Below, in pieces: positions 1-12,401 of a stretch of 64,000 bases of DNA. The notes beneath the pieces were generated by a model. The model had not been told where the DNA came from. It saw only the letters and a list, made by a program, of their open reading frames with translations, and ran no database searches. Positions within the stretch are counted from its first letter, which is position 1; every line of letters begins with the position of its first letter. Where the stretch lies: contig NC_089495.1 in the NCBI RefSeq assembly GCF_036850765.1, forward strand, positions 198,160,847 through 198,224,846, in the 5' to 3' direction. This DNA comes from Saccopteryx bilineata (taxonomy: Eukaryota; Chordata; Mammalia; Chiroptera; Emballonuridae). The translations under genes and the position numbers were made by a program.

Positions 1-238
1 TCCATTGGGGCAAAGATGGCCCGGGCGCTGGGGATGGCTCTGTGGCCTCTGCCTCGGGTGCTGGAGTGGCTCTGGTCGCAATGTGGCGACGCCCAGGATG
101 GGCAGAGCGTCGCCCCCTGGTGGGCAGAGCGGCACCCCTGGTGGGCGTGCCGGGTGGATCCTGGTCGGGCGTGTGCGGGTGTCTGTCTGACTGTCTCTCC
201 CTGTTTCCAGCTTCAGAAAAATGAAAAAAAAAAAAAAA
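1..238 (+). mobile_element. SINE-A, 3' part, cut by the window start
   Basis: Starts inside the SINE-A body at tccattggggcaaagatgg and ends in an A-rich tail. It carries a tandem copy of the block ending ccctggtgggc (two copies between about 100 and 150), a subfamily feature also seen at 53783-54166. Confidence 0.9.
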
Positions 239-1953
239 GAGTAAATTTAAAAAAACTTTAAAAAAAATAAAATGCACTAAATTTAAAGAATGAGGAAACT
301 AAAGTAAAAGATAAATTAAACGTAATTCCAGGTAGGTTTCAGATAATCAGTCTGCCAACAACACTATCTTCTTAAATGCACAAACCTTCAAAATTGATTT
401 TAAAGCCTGGTCCCAAGACTTTAAAGGGATCCCTCCTGAACGCCAAAACCATGTAAACAATGAAATTACCAACTGACAGGGACACTGCAGAGATGATCTG
501 CACTAGTAAACTGATGGACAAATACCCGCCAAAGCGGTGTATGGAATATGGAAGCATTTCAGCATAAATGATCGCTGGAATTTCTTTTAAAATACCCTCA
601 AGTGAAAAAAAGAGAGGGGGGAGAGATCTGGAGATGGATAAACAAGAATGGCAAAAGGTTGAGAGTTACTGAGATGGACGGATGTGATACATAGTTCAGT
701 ATACTACTCTCTCTACTGCTATATATGCTTGAAACTATTCACAATAGAAGTTTAAGCTTCTTTCCTTCTAATCCGTTATTTTTTCTTAGTATATAAGGGA
801 GCATTAAGGAGAAGACTAGCCTAGTCCAACAGAGGATTTGTGTCAAAGGAACAGTAAGAGATAAAGTAATAGATAAAATTAACCCAAGAGTCAGGGTGTC
901 CTACCCTTAGGATAACAAGAAGCCACTTCAAGCAGAAAAGGAACAAAATAAAAGCCATCCTTAAGGAAGATTAATTGACGGACAGTGTGGGTAAGAAGGT
1001 AAAAGCAGAGCAACTACGAGTGCTTTTTTAGGCAGTCCAGAAAAAAAGAGATAGCAGGGCTGTGCAGGAAGGAGGAAATCTAAAAGTGGAATTAGAATGC
1101 AGTCCAGAAACTCACGGGCTATGTGTAAGAAATGAATGCAGGAGAAGGGTCAAAGACTGGTGTCCCTGTGACTAGGAGACAAGCTGGCTTTGAAGACAGA
1201 AAGTTGTGCAGAAAAAGGGGAGAAGGGAAAAGACTGGAAAAAGAATGAAACTCACTGAGTCACACTGTATTTAAGGTAGCAGTGGGACATCTGACTAAAG
1301 ATGATGGTCAGAAGAGAAGCCAGTAAGGGAACAAGTGAAGCCAAAGAGCACACTGATCTGTGTCCCTCATGGTGACAATGCTTGCAGATACCTGACTAAT
1401 GGCCTTGAAGATTAATTTTAGTACCTACTCTTTCCCCTTAACTGGAATTCATCTAAGAACAAATACTGTTAAAATGCTTTGGAGAAAGTATCTTGCCACT
1501 TCAAGTTATGGGTTAAATGCAGAAGGAACTGTGTTGAACTTGGCGGACAGATTTAGAAATGAAAGATGCAAACCACTGCATATTAAATCACCAGAATACC
1601 TCATTCACTGTGAATTCAGGTCACCTAATAACTACCCGATAACAACTGTTCCAAATCCTAGGATTCAAACATTCGAGATGAAAACCTGGGAAGAAGACTC
1701 CTGAAATTAGGCAGCCTTGAGAAGACAGGGGACTTTAACAACTAATTCCTTTCACTTTAACTTAGCTGGAGTTAACTCCATAAGGATAGGTAAGTAAATG
1801 AATAGAGACAACAGGAATCAACATCTTTTGTTATTGTTATTTTAAGTGTTCTTTGAGGCTAACAAAGATTTTAAGTTAACAAAAGAAAAGGAAACCTTTT
1901 ACTACTGGATTCAGAATTATATTCTAAGGTCTAATGCAGTCTACAACCATTTA
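239..1953. other. Intronic DNA, little recognised
   Basis: AT-rich TOP1 intron sequence. Apart from the L1M-like piece at 600-765 nothing coding or regulatory was recognised. Confidence 0.5.
600..765 (+). repeat. L1M-type 3' UTR fragment (probable)
   Basis: The stretch tagttcagtatactactctc ... followed by tgaaactattcacaatagaag resembles the 3' end of old mammalian L1 elements. Assignment is from memory of the family pattern. Confidence 0.45.
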
Positions 1954-1967
1954 AAATGTATTCCTAA

Positions 1968-2449
1968 TGTAAAGTAGTACAACCATTATGGAAGAAAGTA
2001 TGGTGGTTCCTCAAAAAACTGAAAATAGAACTACCTTATGACCCAGCAATCCCTCTACTGGGTATATACCCCAAACTCAGAAACATTGATACGTAAAGAC
2101 ACATGCAGCCCCATGTTCATTGCAGCATTGTTCACAGTGGCCAGGACATGGAAACAACCAAAAAGCCCGTCAATAGATGACTGGATAAAGAAGATGTGGC
2201 ACATATACACTATGGAATACTACTCAGCCATAAGAAATGATGATATTGGATCAGTTACAGCAAAATGGTGGGATCTTGATAACATTATACGAAGCGAAAT
2301 AATCAGAAAAAAACAGGAACTGCATTATTCCATACGTAGGTGGGACATAAAAGTGAAACTAAGAGACACTGATAAGAGTGGGTGGTTACGGGGGGAGGGG
2401 GGAGAGGGAGAGGGAAAGGGGGAGGGGCACAAAGAAAAATAAATAAATG
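1968..2449 (+). mobile_element. 5'-truncated L1, 3' end of ORF2
   Basis: Encodes the C-terminal end of LINE-1 ORF2 protein, the endonuclease/reverse transcriptase used for retrotransposition: [19 protein letters not shown] and [13 protein letters not shown] are clear. The frame is lost near 2300 by a small deletion relative to the other copy at 54.5 kb. It continues into a G-rich 3' UTR and an A-rich tail. A target duplication AAATGTATTCCTAA flanks it (1954-1967 and 2450-2463). The element is truncated and inactive. Confidence 0.9.
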
Positions 2450-2463
2450 AAATGTATTCCTAA

Positions 2464-5400
2464 ATCCAAAACATCCTGTTGAAGATTTATCAGACATGGA
2501 CTCTGCCCTCAAGGAATTTACAACCCAAGAAGGTCATAATTAAGATATGGATCCAACAGCTAGGGCCCAAGGCACTCAAGGAAAAAGGGCACAAATATAA
2601 TTGCCAAAACCATACCAGAGTGCTTAACAATCACTGTCCCATTCAATTTTCTTCGCACTTGCACAACAAGGAAACACCATCCCCACTTCGTAGAAGGTAA
2701 CAGTAATAGCGAGCCCTTTCCCAGTGTGTACTCTGCGAAAGGCACCCTTCCCCTCTGCTTTCCACAGCACTTCCAGTTTTCACAACTCTTGAGTGGTAAC
2801 AATTCACCAAACCTGACACTTTTTGCCTCTTAACATCTCTGAAAAGGTACATGTAGTTCATATGATCCCCATGGAAGGGGAATTTAACAATATCTAAAAC
2901 TAATTTATACACTTTCTTTTGATCCAGCAATTTAACTTGTAGATACACTTCCAAGGCAGAAGATTTAAGCTGGTTTACGTATACATGAAGGCAGAGAAAA
3001 TTAAGTCAGCAAAGGAAACTTTTAAATTATATTCTTGCTGGAATGGATTAAAATTCCTTTCCTCCTCCGGAATTCTCAAATGTCAAGTGATTGACATTAA
3101 AGTAACAGTGTTTTTATTGCATCATGATGCTCCTATATTTAGAAACTATGAAAAACCTCTTATGGAGGTTACAGACCTTTTCCCAAATGTCTACACATGA
3201 AACATGTGGGTGGCATTACCTCCATCTCTTACATGATGGCAGAATTTTCTACTCCTGACCTGCTATTTTTCAATAAGGGTAGTGAGGCAATTTGAAAAGT
3301 CTCAAAAGTAAAAAAAGGCAGTGTGTAGTCAACACAGGCTCCCTGGAAGAGGCAGAATTCGAGCTAAATCCTACCAGAGGCTAAGAGGAAGTCAGTGAAG
3401 CAGAGCAAGAAGAAAGGCATTATTGGCACATAAGCCACAAAAAGCAACTACCTATTATTATTGTTGTTGCTGAAATACTGATCTTGTCATGATTGAGTAA
3501 AATGAAGTGAGATCTGCTTCCTGCCAGTGAGGAGATAGCAGAGCTGATTTTTGTCGGGGGCATATTAAAAAAGGGAATTCCAGAGTTATATTCTATTTGG
3601 CTATCTAAAGGCATATTTCCCAAAAGCAATTTCTTAAAAAAAAAAAAAAGATACAGATAAACTAATGCTTCTTGTAGCTTTGGAGTCCTAATCCTCTAGA
3701 TATAAGAGAAATATAATACCTACTATAATACCTAGGAATAAGAAACTTCAGTATCAAATAAGTCCAGCAAAACTTGATCCAACTGTTATAAAGTCCCTGA
3801 AAGCTGGCATAATCCCCGTATGACAATGAAGCTGCAGGTTTGGAAAACAGGTAAAGAGTCAGCCCCAGGTAGCCACCAAATCAGTGTCAAACCAGTATAA
3901 GATGAAGAGTTCACCGCCACAGGGGAATCAGATACATACACAAAAGTAAAGAAAGTCAAGTCCATAAAACACTTCATTAAATATGTTTAAGAGTGATGGG
4001 GTTAGCACAAAAGACCATGGCTAACCCACTGTGTTGATTCGAGATAGCAGAGAGCAGCAGAGGATGGCAGAAGGGACCTCTAAAGAAAGCCAACTGGTTC
4101 AAATGAGTGAAAAGATCTGATTCAAATCCTTGTTCTAACACCTACTATATGACCTTAGGTAAAAGTCACTTAACTACTGGGTCTATAAGTAGGCAGTATA
4201 GGTCAGTTGATTAGAGCATTATCCTGAAACACCAAGGTCCCAAGGTTGTGGGATCAATTACTGGGTCTGGGCACATACAGAAAGAAACCAATGAATGCAT
4301 AACTAAGTGGAACAACAAACGAATGCTTACTTCCTTCTCTTCTCCCCCCTTCCTTTCTCTGTCTCTCTAATATCAATGATAATAATATAAATCTTCAAAT
4401 CGCTATTCACCACTGATTTGATAACTGTGCCCTCTACAGTAGATGAAAAAATGAGCTCAGAATATTTAAGTGACCTTAAAGAATTTTATTTCAAATTATG
4501 TATATGGTTGTATAATTCCTGGCTAATCTCCATAAAATGACAAAAATGTTGACAACTGTCAATAAAATACAATTACTGAACCCTCTTCATGATTAATTTA
4601 CATAGAACTGAACTGAGCCTACTCAATCATTCCAAATAACTCAGAGGTCAGGCGCTATCCATGTACTTAAGACAGCAACCATGCCCATTCACCTTGTCCG
4701 GCCAGCCAGTGACAGAGAAAAGGCTTCCTGGTTTTCTTTTCTGCACATGGACCCAGAAAAGAAAAGCACTAGTCAGGAAAGAAGTAAAACTTTGGCCTGC
4801 TCTAATAATCCCATACCCAGAAGCCTAAAAAACCTACAGGTTTTAAGGGTCACACTGATAACCAACCAGTTTACGCCCCCCAGGTATAAAAACACTTGCA
4901 TTAGTGTAGCTGCAATCAGGGGGCTAACAAAGTTGCCAGACCTATTCCACCCAGGGTCTCTAATGCAATCACAATTCAATGCATGAGTAGTAAACATTTA
5001 CACTTTTTAAGCGAGAAAAGGCTAAGAATGACAAAGATTACTGATCATTTTATCACTCCACCATTCTTTTAAATGGTTAGGATAATCAGAACAGAGTAAG
5101 CAAAAGCAAAGAGTACTTCGCTTTTTTATAAACAGAGACTTTTCTGTATAAAAGAGGGGCTCTTTGCCATGTTTTGAGCCAGACCTCTTACACTGACTTT
5201 TGACAACAGGTTTGAGGCTTAAAGCAGCTGTGTAACATGACAGGCTCTTCCTCCAAAGACAGTCATCAAGTCGTGTGGAGGAGGAGCCCACACACTTTGG
5301 GAAGCTGTCTTTCCCAAAGAGGTACTCTTAACACAACTTTGTCAACGATAACTCTTGCTAATCTCTGGCACACAAATACAACACTGGAACCATTTGGGTG

Positions 5401-6087
5401 AAGAAATGAATTTTCTAAAGAAGGTATCACCTGCCCATTACTAAATCACTTCTACTGGGATGAATGCTTGCCTCTTCTCCTCCCTCCCTGACCTTCATTC
5501 AAACCCATGGATGCCACATCCAAGCTGGAGTTTAAACAAAATCAACATTTCTACTTAACACTCTACACTTTAAAAGAAGACTGTTTTTGTCTAAGACAGA
5601 TAGCAAGCTGGTCTCTGTGATAAAGATTGGCATCCGGGAGTGTGGTCAGTATCAGGGATGTGCAAATCTCCCCAGGAACTTAATGCCAAACTAAAAGCAG
5701 TCAAGAAAACTGAAAGCCCTTAACTGGAAGGGGGGAGGGTTGAGGGGTGAAACAATTCTACTCTTCCTGCTTCCCTCTCCCCTACACAGCTGTCCAAATT
5801 CAGACTCTATCAATGCTGGTCTACTTTCAATCCAGGACACCCAGTCTGTGGTCCATCTTCATAGTGACTGACTTCATTTGTAGCCCATAGAAGAGTCCTA
5901 ATCAATACAATATTTTACAGAAATTCATTTCCAAAATTCCAGGGCATGGCTGACAGTCTTTCAAGGTAAACTGGTCAGAGGTTGTTGTGGCTAAAAGATC
6001 AGAAAACTCCAGAATTTAAAAGAAAATTGCTGGGAGGATTCATCTTTAAAAACTAGCAAGCAAACAAACAAAAATATACCCTTAAAA
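2464..6087. other. Intronic DNA with old repeats
   Basis: Holds a possible L1M piece at 2900-2990, a MIR-like stretch at about 4110-4190 (gaccttaggtaaaagtcac) and a degenerate SINE-D at 4193-4392. The remainder, including 4681-4986 and 5022-5291, has short open frames with no recognisable product. Confidence 0.45.
4193..4392 (+). mobile_element. SINE-D, old and degenerate
   Basis: tRNA-like head (caggtcagttgattagagca-type), middle tgggcacatacagaaagaaacc, then a pyrimidine tract and tctctctaatatcaatgata tail. Strongly diverged from the younger SINE-D copies. Confidence 0.65.
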
Positions 6088-6096
6088 CTCAAAAAT

Positions 6097-6481
6097 GGCC
6101 CTGGCCGGTTGGCTCAGTGGTAGAGCATCAGCCTGGCATGCAGAAGTCCCAGGTTCGATTCCCAGCCAGAGCACACAGGAGAAGCGCCCATCTGCTTCTC
6201 CACCCCTCCCTCTCTCCTTCCTCTCTGTCTCTCTCTTCCCCTCCCGCAGCTGAGGCTCCATTGGAGCAAAGATGGCCCGGGCGCTGGGGATGGCTCCTTG
6301 GCCTCTGCCCCAGGCGCTAGAGTGGCTCTGGTCGCAACAGAGCGATGCCCCGGAGGGGCAGAGCGTCGCCCCCTGGTGGGCGTGCCGGGTGGATCCTGGT
6401 CAGGCGCATGCGGGAGTCTGTCTGTCTCTCCCCATTTCCAGCTTCAGAAAAATACAAAAAAAAAAAATTAAAAAAACAAAC
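6097..6481 (+). mobile_element. SINE-A, full length
   Basis: Complete copy with tRNA-like head (ggttggctcagtggtagagc, box B ggttcgattcc), body and A-rich tail. A short direct repeat CTCAAAAAT lies on both sides (6088-6096, 6482-6490). Confidence 0.92.
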
Positions 6482-7474
6482 CTCAAAAATGAGAGAAGGA
6501 ACTAGTAACATTTCCAATTTTTAAAGTCCAGATTACCATGTGTTCTTCCCAAATGTGCATTGTATATAATAAACAAGACCTTTTGTCATGGACAGATTTG
6601 TTCGTTATTGAAACTAATGGGGTTCACTCACTAGGGACCTAGTACTCTCAAGCTAAGAAAAACAAAACAAACAAAAACCTCCTGCTGAGAAGATGGCATC
6701 TGGAACTAGAAATATTTATTTTTCTCCCTTTAAGGAAGATGGGGTTCACCACTGTCATGCAAGTATCTGTTGGGTGCCAACTGTGCGCCAGACATTGCTG
6801 TAAGGGTAGGCACACAGCAGAAACCTGGGCCAGCCTCTGCCTCATGGCACCCCGAGCATTAATGCCGACCCAACAGCCACTGTTGTTCAGGGAGGAACTT
6901 GGAAAAGAGGCTGAAGGAGATCTCCCAGAACTGCCCAAGTTTCCTTGGACAGAGGTGGCTCTGTTAAGTTCTACAGTCAGACTTCAATGTCACAGTCATA
7001 ACGACCTTCATAAGGACTTATGGAGGCCAAGACAAAGAAAGGGTCACATTTAATCACATAAAAGTTGCCGTTTACTTAAGTCTTTCTCCTCAATATTCAA
7101 TGCAAGGTAGAATGTCAACATCAGAAACTTCAAGTACCCTGCATAAAAAGACTCCTAGTTGCTCAGCATTTTCAATTTTGTTTGTATCAGCTCGGCAGCA
7201 CAACTTCACATTTCTAAAACCTGTCACATTTTCCAAAGTGTCTACATATTCAGTAGAAATGTCACAAACTAACTTAAAAAGACTTGAGAACCTATCTTGT
7301 TTCTTAAACATCAGCAACTCTATGAGCTGTGGCCAGATGTTGTCCTACTAAGGGCCCAGTCTTGCAAAAGGATTGCTTTAGGCCTCAATACCTCTCAAAG
7401 AAAGGGTTAAATGGTCAGAGGACCTTTGCTCTCCCAGGCCACTTCCACATTTAAATTTCTTTGGCTCTTTTAGA
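6482..7474. other. Intronic DNA, possible MIR near 6750-7030
   Basis: The part tctgttgggtgccaactgtg ... gacattgctgtaagg is like the core of a mammalian MIR/L2 element. Nothing else is recognised here. Confidence 0.4.
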
Positions 7475-7829
7475 GATTTTATTATTATTATTTTTGCATT
7501 TTTCTGAAGCTGGAAACGGGGAGAGACAGTCAGACAGACTCCCACATGCGCCCAACCGGGATCCACCCGGCACACCCACCAGGGGGCGACGCTCTGCCCA
7601 TCCGGGGTGTTGCTCTGTCGCGACCAGAGCCTGAGGCAGAGGCCACAGAGCCATCCCCAGCGCCCGGGCCATCTTTGCTCCAATGGAGCCTTGGCTGCGG
7701 GAGAGGAAGGAGAGGGGGAGGGGTGGAGAAGCAGATGGGCGCTTCTCCTGTGTGCCCTGGCCGGGAATCGAACCCGGGACTTCTACATGCCAGGCCGACA
7801 CTCTATCACTGAGCCAACTGGCCAGGGCT
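7475..7829 (-). mobile_element. SINE-A, full length, sense to TOP1
   Basis: Reverse-oriented full copy, ending in gccaactggccagggc; short CTTTTAG repeats lie at both ends. Its orientation matches TOP1 transcription, so its internal pyrimidine-AG sequence (near 7511-7530) could act as a cryptic splice acceptor. Confidence 0.9.
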
Positions 7830-8704
7830 ACTTTTAGTGCTTTTACAACACTACAATTACCTTGGTCTTTCAGCCGCTCTGGGCTATGCACCCTACTTTA
7901 ATTTATAGCCTTCTCTCCCAACCCACTCCTCCCATTATTCTCCTAAAATTCAAGTTCATTTTCTTTTCTTCCTCTGGTTCTCATTCCCAGGGGCCAGTAA
8001 ATTATATTTTTTAAAAATTCAGATTTAAGTGACAGTACTACCAAACTGTCTTCAAAAAATGTGTTACCTAATTAACTATAAGGTTTTCTGAGCTGAAGTT
8101 TCTAGACCAAATTAGGGGCCAGAACAAGCTTCTCACTGTTATATAATTTTGCCAAGAACTAAATGACATTATTTTAAGTGTCAATTCCACTTTCTAACAG
8201 TAAGAAGACATCCTTAGAGCAACTCCAAGTCTTTTATGTAAAAATGTCCTGGTGCGGACCTAGCTTAATCATTTCTCTGCTCGGATCCTCTTTCTAATCT
8301 GTAACATGACCTCTACCGGCTGGCCCCTTACACTTCCAGTCACAAGAATTCTATGGCCTTTAAAAATTGTTTTAGTTCTCTAAAAATCAATCAAATCCAT
8401 AAAAAAAATTTCAATTGTTTTAATTCAAATGGATTAAGGTAAAAAGAAAAATTCTAAATTCTTAAGAGTATTAAGCAGTTCTTTCCTGTGTATGACATCT
8501 GGGACTTAACAGAAAGGTGTATTTTACCACAAGCTCCCCAGGTGACTATAATCTACACTGTCCAGAATCATATTTTGAAAAACCCTGCCTTGTTATTTCT
8601 TGGTCCTCTGAGTAATAAGTAATATGAACTATACTACTAGCCACCTGCAATAATAAACATGCTACTGATTTTCATGCTTCTATTTCACTTATGTCCTTTT
8701 ATTA
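7830..8704. other. Intronic DNA
   Basis: AT-rich. A MER5-like remnant is possible at 8526-8587 (accacaagctccccaggtga). Nothing coding. Confidence 0.4.
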
Positions 8705-9943
8705 TTTTTTTTAACACATTAGTTATTTAATTAGGTTCTTCATAAGAAGTGCAGACCGCCAGTTTGTGAGGCTAAATCCCATTTGCGAGAGCAAACACAG
8801 TGCGGAGGCAGCCCTGGGGCTGAGGAACAGCTTTGATTTTTGGCAGAATTTGCAAACCCACAGTTTTCTGATCAGCCTTGCACAGCTCTGTAATCTCGTA
8901 TTTCTCCTCTGTGGAAGGGCTCACACTCTGGTGTCTGGGCTTGCTCAGTTCTGGAATTAAGCATCAGCGAGGTGATGGGATTTTCACACCATGATACCAA
9001 TTTCGATGGAGGTGTCAATGACAAATTTCTGGTGTGTTCTCTGCATGGGAACTCAGGGACAGAGGTCCAAACACAAAGTAGCAGGCCACTGCTCAGCTGC
9101 ATCAGGAAAACCACCCTGGGGCCTCTGTGGCAGCCGTTGAAGATGCTCAGAATGGTCCCGAGAGTGATGCTGGCTGCAGTTTTCTCGCAGGCACACTGAC
9201 AGAAGGGTTCCCAGTCCTGGCCTGACATCTGCGAAGGCACATCCTCAGTAGGACAGTAGCTAGGCACTTTGCTATGTTTAACCCCTTGCGTACCATTCTG
9301 TTGCCACTACCTGGTTTGTGACAGTAGCTAAGAATTTTCTCCTTTTTCTTTTCAATCCTGGATTTTTTTGTTTTTTTTTACAGAGACAGAAAGAGAGTCA
9401 GAGAGAGGGATAGACAGGGACAGACAGACAGGAACAGAGAGATGAGAAGCATCATTAGTTTTTCGTTGCGAATTGCGACACCTTAGTTGCTCATTGATTG
9501 CTTTCTCATATGTGCCTTGACCGTGGGCCTTCAGCAGACCGAGTAACCCCTTGCTCGAGCCAGTGACCTTGGGTCCAAGCTGGTGAGCTTTTGTTCAAAC
9601 CAGATGAGCCCGCGCTCAAGCTGGCAACCTCGGGGTCTCGAACCTGGGTCCTCACATCCCAGTCCGACGCTCTATCCACTGCGCCACCGCCTGGTCAGGC
9701 TCAATCCTGGATTTAGCTGTTGAATGCTTCCTCTCGTACATGGCCTTTCGGGAATCCAGAGCTGACTAGAAATACCTGCCAACTCCTCTGACCAGCACAG
9801 GGTTTCAGCTGCGGCGGGGCTTCCCCTCTCGGGCGTCTGGGCCTTGAGGTTACCCTTCTTAACCTTGCCACCAGCAACGGCCTTCCTGGCTCAGGTTTCT
9901 TCTCCTTAGTATCCAGGATCTGTTTTCCCCTGCCATCTTGCAA
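8705..9943 (-). pseudogene. RPL6P: RPL6 processed pseudogene, split by a SINE-C
   Basis: An intronless copy of ribosomal protein L6 mRNA on the minus strand inside TOP1 intron 2. It begins with a leader and start like RPL6 (cttgcaagATGGCAGGGGAA, ATG at 9936). The first part keeps recognisable pieces such as DTKEKKPE in a shifted frame. After a SINE insertion the copy resumes with YPTEDVP, ASIT.GTIL, RVVFL.QL.SGLLL, ILPKIKA and VFAL.NGI, then a stop where RPL6 has Tyr before PHKL. A T tract at 8705-8712 may be the reverse of its poly(A) tail. Frameshifts and stops make it nonfunctional. The parent protein is a large-subunit ribosomal protein of about 288 residues; nearly the whole coding length is represented. 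The 9352-9365 / 9701-9714 repeat belongs to the SINE and not to the retrocopy. Confidence 0.9.
9366..9700 (-). mobile_element. SINE-C inside the RPL6 pseudogene
   Basis: tRNA-derived SINE in reverse orientation (T tract, gagacagaaagagagtcag..., ending gcgccaccgcctggtcaggc). A perfect 14-bp target duplication TCAATCCTGGATTT flanks it (9352-9365 and 9701-9714). It interrupts RPL6 sequence, so it is younger than the retrocopy. Confidence 0.92.
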
Positions 9944-10323
9944 GATGGGAACAAGAACTAAGGTCCAGGCTTCCGGTCTGTAAGCAGTGTCTCTCTGTTC
10001 TTTAAGACAGCAGGCACAAGGTGCTGAGTCAGTCAGTTCCTGAGCATTTTATTTTTAATTTACAGCTGAGAATACTGAGTCTCTACAATTGAGGAAGAAA
10101 GAGGCTGTTCTCATCTGCTACTCTCCCAGCCCCTATGTAGGAGAAGCAAGAGCTACATAAGGGGACACAGCTACCCCAACTTAGACAAGGAGCAGGGTAG
10201 TCAGGCTCTTTAGAACAGAATCTGTTGGTTGGTTGAGCATCAGAGGGCAGAGCCATGCTTAGAGAGAAACACGTAACTGGAGTCCAGCTAGTGGAACTCG
10301 GTTGGGAAAAGACCAGAAGAAAG

Positions 10324-10706
10324 GCCCTGGCCGGTTGGCTCAGTGGTAGAGCGTCGGCCTGGCGTGCAGGGGTCCCGGGTTCGATTCCTGGCCAGGGCAC
10401 ACAGGAGAAGCGCCCATCTGCTTCTCCACCCCCCCTCCTTCCTCTCTGTCTCTCTCTTCCCCTCCCGCAGCCAAGGCTCCAATGGAGCAAAGATGGCCCG
10501 GGCGCTGGGGATGGCTCCTTGGCCTCTGCCCCAGGTGCTAGAGTGGCTCTGGTCGCGACAGAGCGACGCCCCAGAGGGGCAGAGCATCGCCCCCTGGTGG
10601 GCGTGCCGGGTGGATCCCGGTCGGCCGCATGCGGGAGTCTGTCTGACTGTCTCTCTCCCCGTTTCCAGCTTCGGAAAAATACAGGAGAAAAAAAAAAAAA
10701 AAAAAA
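10324..10706 (+). mobile_element. SINE-A, full length, young
   Basis: Complete copy with an A-tail of about 20 bases and a perfect 13-bp target duplication GACCAGAAGAAAG (10311-10323 and 10707-10719). Confidence 0.95.
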
Positions 10707-10884
10707 GACCAGAAGAAAGATGAAATGAGGTTTAAGGAAGCTGCAAGCTCACAGTTACCTCTGACACAGGGCTTACAGTTTCCTTCAGAAGCCAGAGGTC
10801 ACTAGGTAATAAGGGTCCTGTGAACTTCCTGTGACACACATAGGTACCACTCAGCCAAGAGAGCAACCAGCACTGCTCACCAAT

Positions 10885-11078
10885 CCAAGGGTCAGTAAAT
10901 TTTTCTGTACGGGGACAGGCAGCCGAGTCTAGGCTTTGCGGCCCACCTGACCTCTGCCGCAGGTACTGAACCCTGCCAGTGTGGACATGAACAAGCAAGG
11001 CGGCATCCCACAGACTTTATAGACACTGAAATTTGAATTTCACATAATATTCCTGTATCATGAAAGAATATTCTTTTT
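10885..11078 (+). repeat. hAT-Charlie-type DNA transposon remnant
   Basis: The pattern ccaagggtcagtaaattttt ... aggctttgcggcccac resembles widespread mammalian Charlie-derived MITEs. The right end is lost next to a SINE-B. Confidence 0.5.
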
Positions 11079-11091
11079 AAAAACTGAGGTA

Positions 11092-11300
11092 GCCTGGCCT
11101 GCGGTGGCACAGTGGATAGAGCTTCGACATGGAATTGCTGAGGCCACAGGTTCAAAACCCCGGGCTACCTGGTCAAGGCACATACGACAATCAATGAACA
11201 ACTAAAATGAAGCAACCATGAGTTGATACTTCTCACCTTCCATCCCTCTCTCTCCTCTCTCTGTAAAATCAATAAATAAAATCTTTAAAAAAAAGTTAAA
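11092..11300 (+). mobile_element. SINE-B
   Basis: Head gcctggcctgcggtggcaca, middle ctggtcaaggcacatacgac, tail aatcaataaataaaatcttt. The flanks aaactgaggta (before) and aaacttgaggta (after) fit an imperfect target duplication. Confidence 0.88.
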
Positions 11301-11313
11301 AAAAAACTTGAGG

Positions 11314-12390
11314 TACATTGATATATAACATTATATTAGTTTAGGTATATTTAATAGCATTCTTTTAAAAAAATTTCCCCCAATCAGTAAAAAATATAAA
11401 AGCCACTACTAGTTCATGGGCTATACAAAACAAGGCATCATTTGCAGAAGGCTGCACTGATTAATAGTGCCTGGAAACTATCCCCTGTGACCCCGTAGTG
11501 AGGTGCCTTTCTCGGCTCAGCGGGAGTGGGAAGCATCCTTCCTGCTTTGTCTACAAGGCCTTTCTGAACCCATCTGCCTCCTAACCAATACCCAGGACAA
11601 GCCTCTCCCAACTCTCTTCTTCCTTCAAACAGCTCATGAACGGCCATCCACCAATTTGACTTGAAAGCGGTGAAAAATCTACTTCTGCTCTGCAAAACTG
11701 GAGGAAGTCACATGAATGAGGATTCAGAAGGTTTTTAAAGGCCAATGCTGAGCCACTGCTAATTCTGCTTCTTAGCAGCAAGATAGTTAACTTTGTTTTT
11801 TATCCCCCCTGAAGTGGAAACAACATATTTGTTCACATACTGTTAACCACCTCCCAAGAAATTCCTTAGTAAATATGCAAACTTCAGAGATCCTTTTAAA
11901 ATGTGGGGTGGAGGAATTGGCTCTAGTTAATTCTTGGTTAACAAAAAGATTTTTTTTCTTGAGTACTCAGATAAAGAGAGGTTTACTGATTTCTGGAACA
12001 AATGGCTCCAAAGCACAAGCTGAACTGCTAATAAAGAAATCACCCAGACACCCAGGGGTCTTTGCCACACAGGCAGGCAAGTGTTCCCTAAGAGGGAAAG
12101 GGTTCCACGTTAAAGTGCAGCAGGGCCTACGAGGCACTGAGAACAGCCTGGGAAGGACCCACTGTACAGAGGCGGGTGCTCCAGGAATTGAGCCTCCGGT
12201 CTGACACTACATGAGTAGTAGCTCCACAACCCAGAATTCCCAGGAGGCAAGTGAGTCACCTAGGCTCCACTTAACCTTGTTTTCTGTCATATTTAAGAAC
12301 TCCAGTAGTGACACCAGATAGGCCTAGATTAGCCTCACAGCTCTGTGGGTTACTGACAAACTACACATCCTTGAGCCTCAGGGTCTTTAA
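11314..12390. other. Intronic DNA
   Basis: No gene or clear repeat recognised. Two overlapping open frames on each strand look like chance. Confidence 0.4.
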
Positions 12391-12401
12391 AAGTTAAACC
12401 T

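Noticed and set aside
6117..6180. tRNA genes suggested by box A/box B in many places
   Set aside because: These are heads of tRNA-derived SINEs with target duplications and A-tails and without a folded 3' acceptor half.
8872..9267. A separate 131-codon gene
   Set aside because: It is the middle of the RPL6 retrocopy with shifted frames at its C-terminal side.
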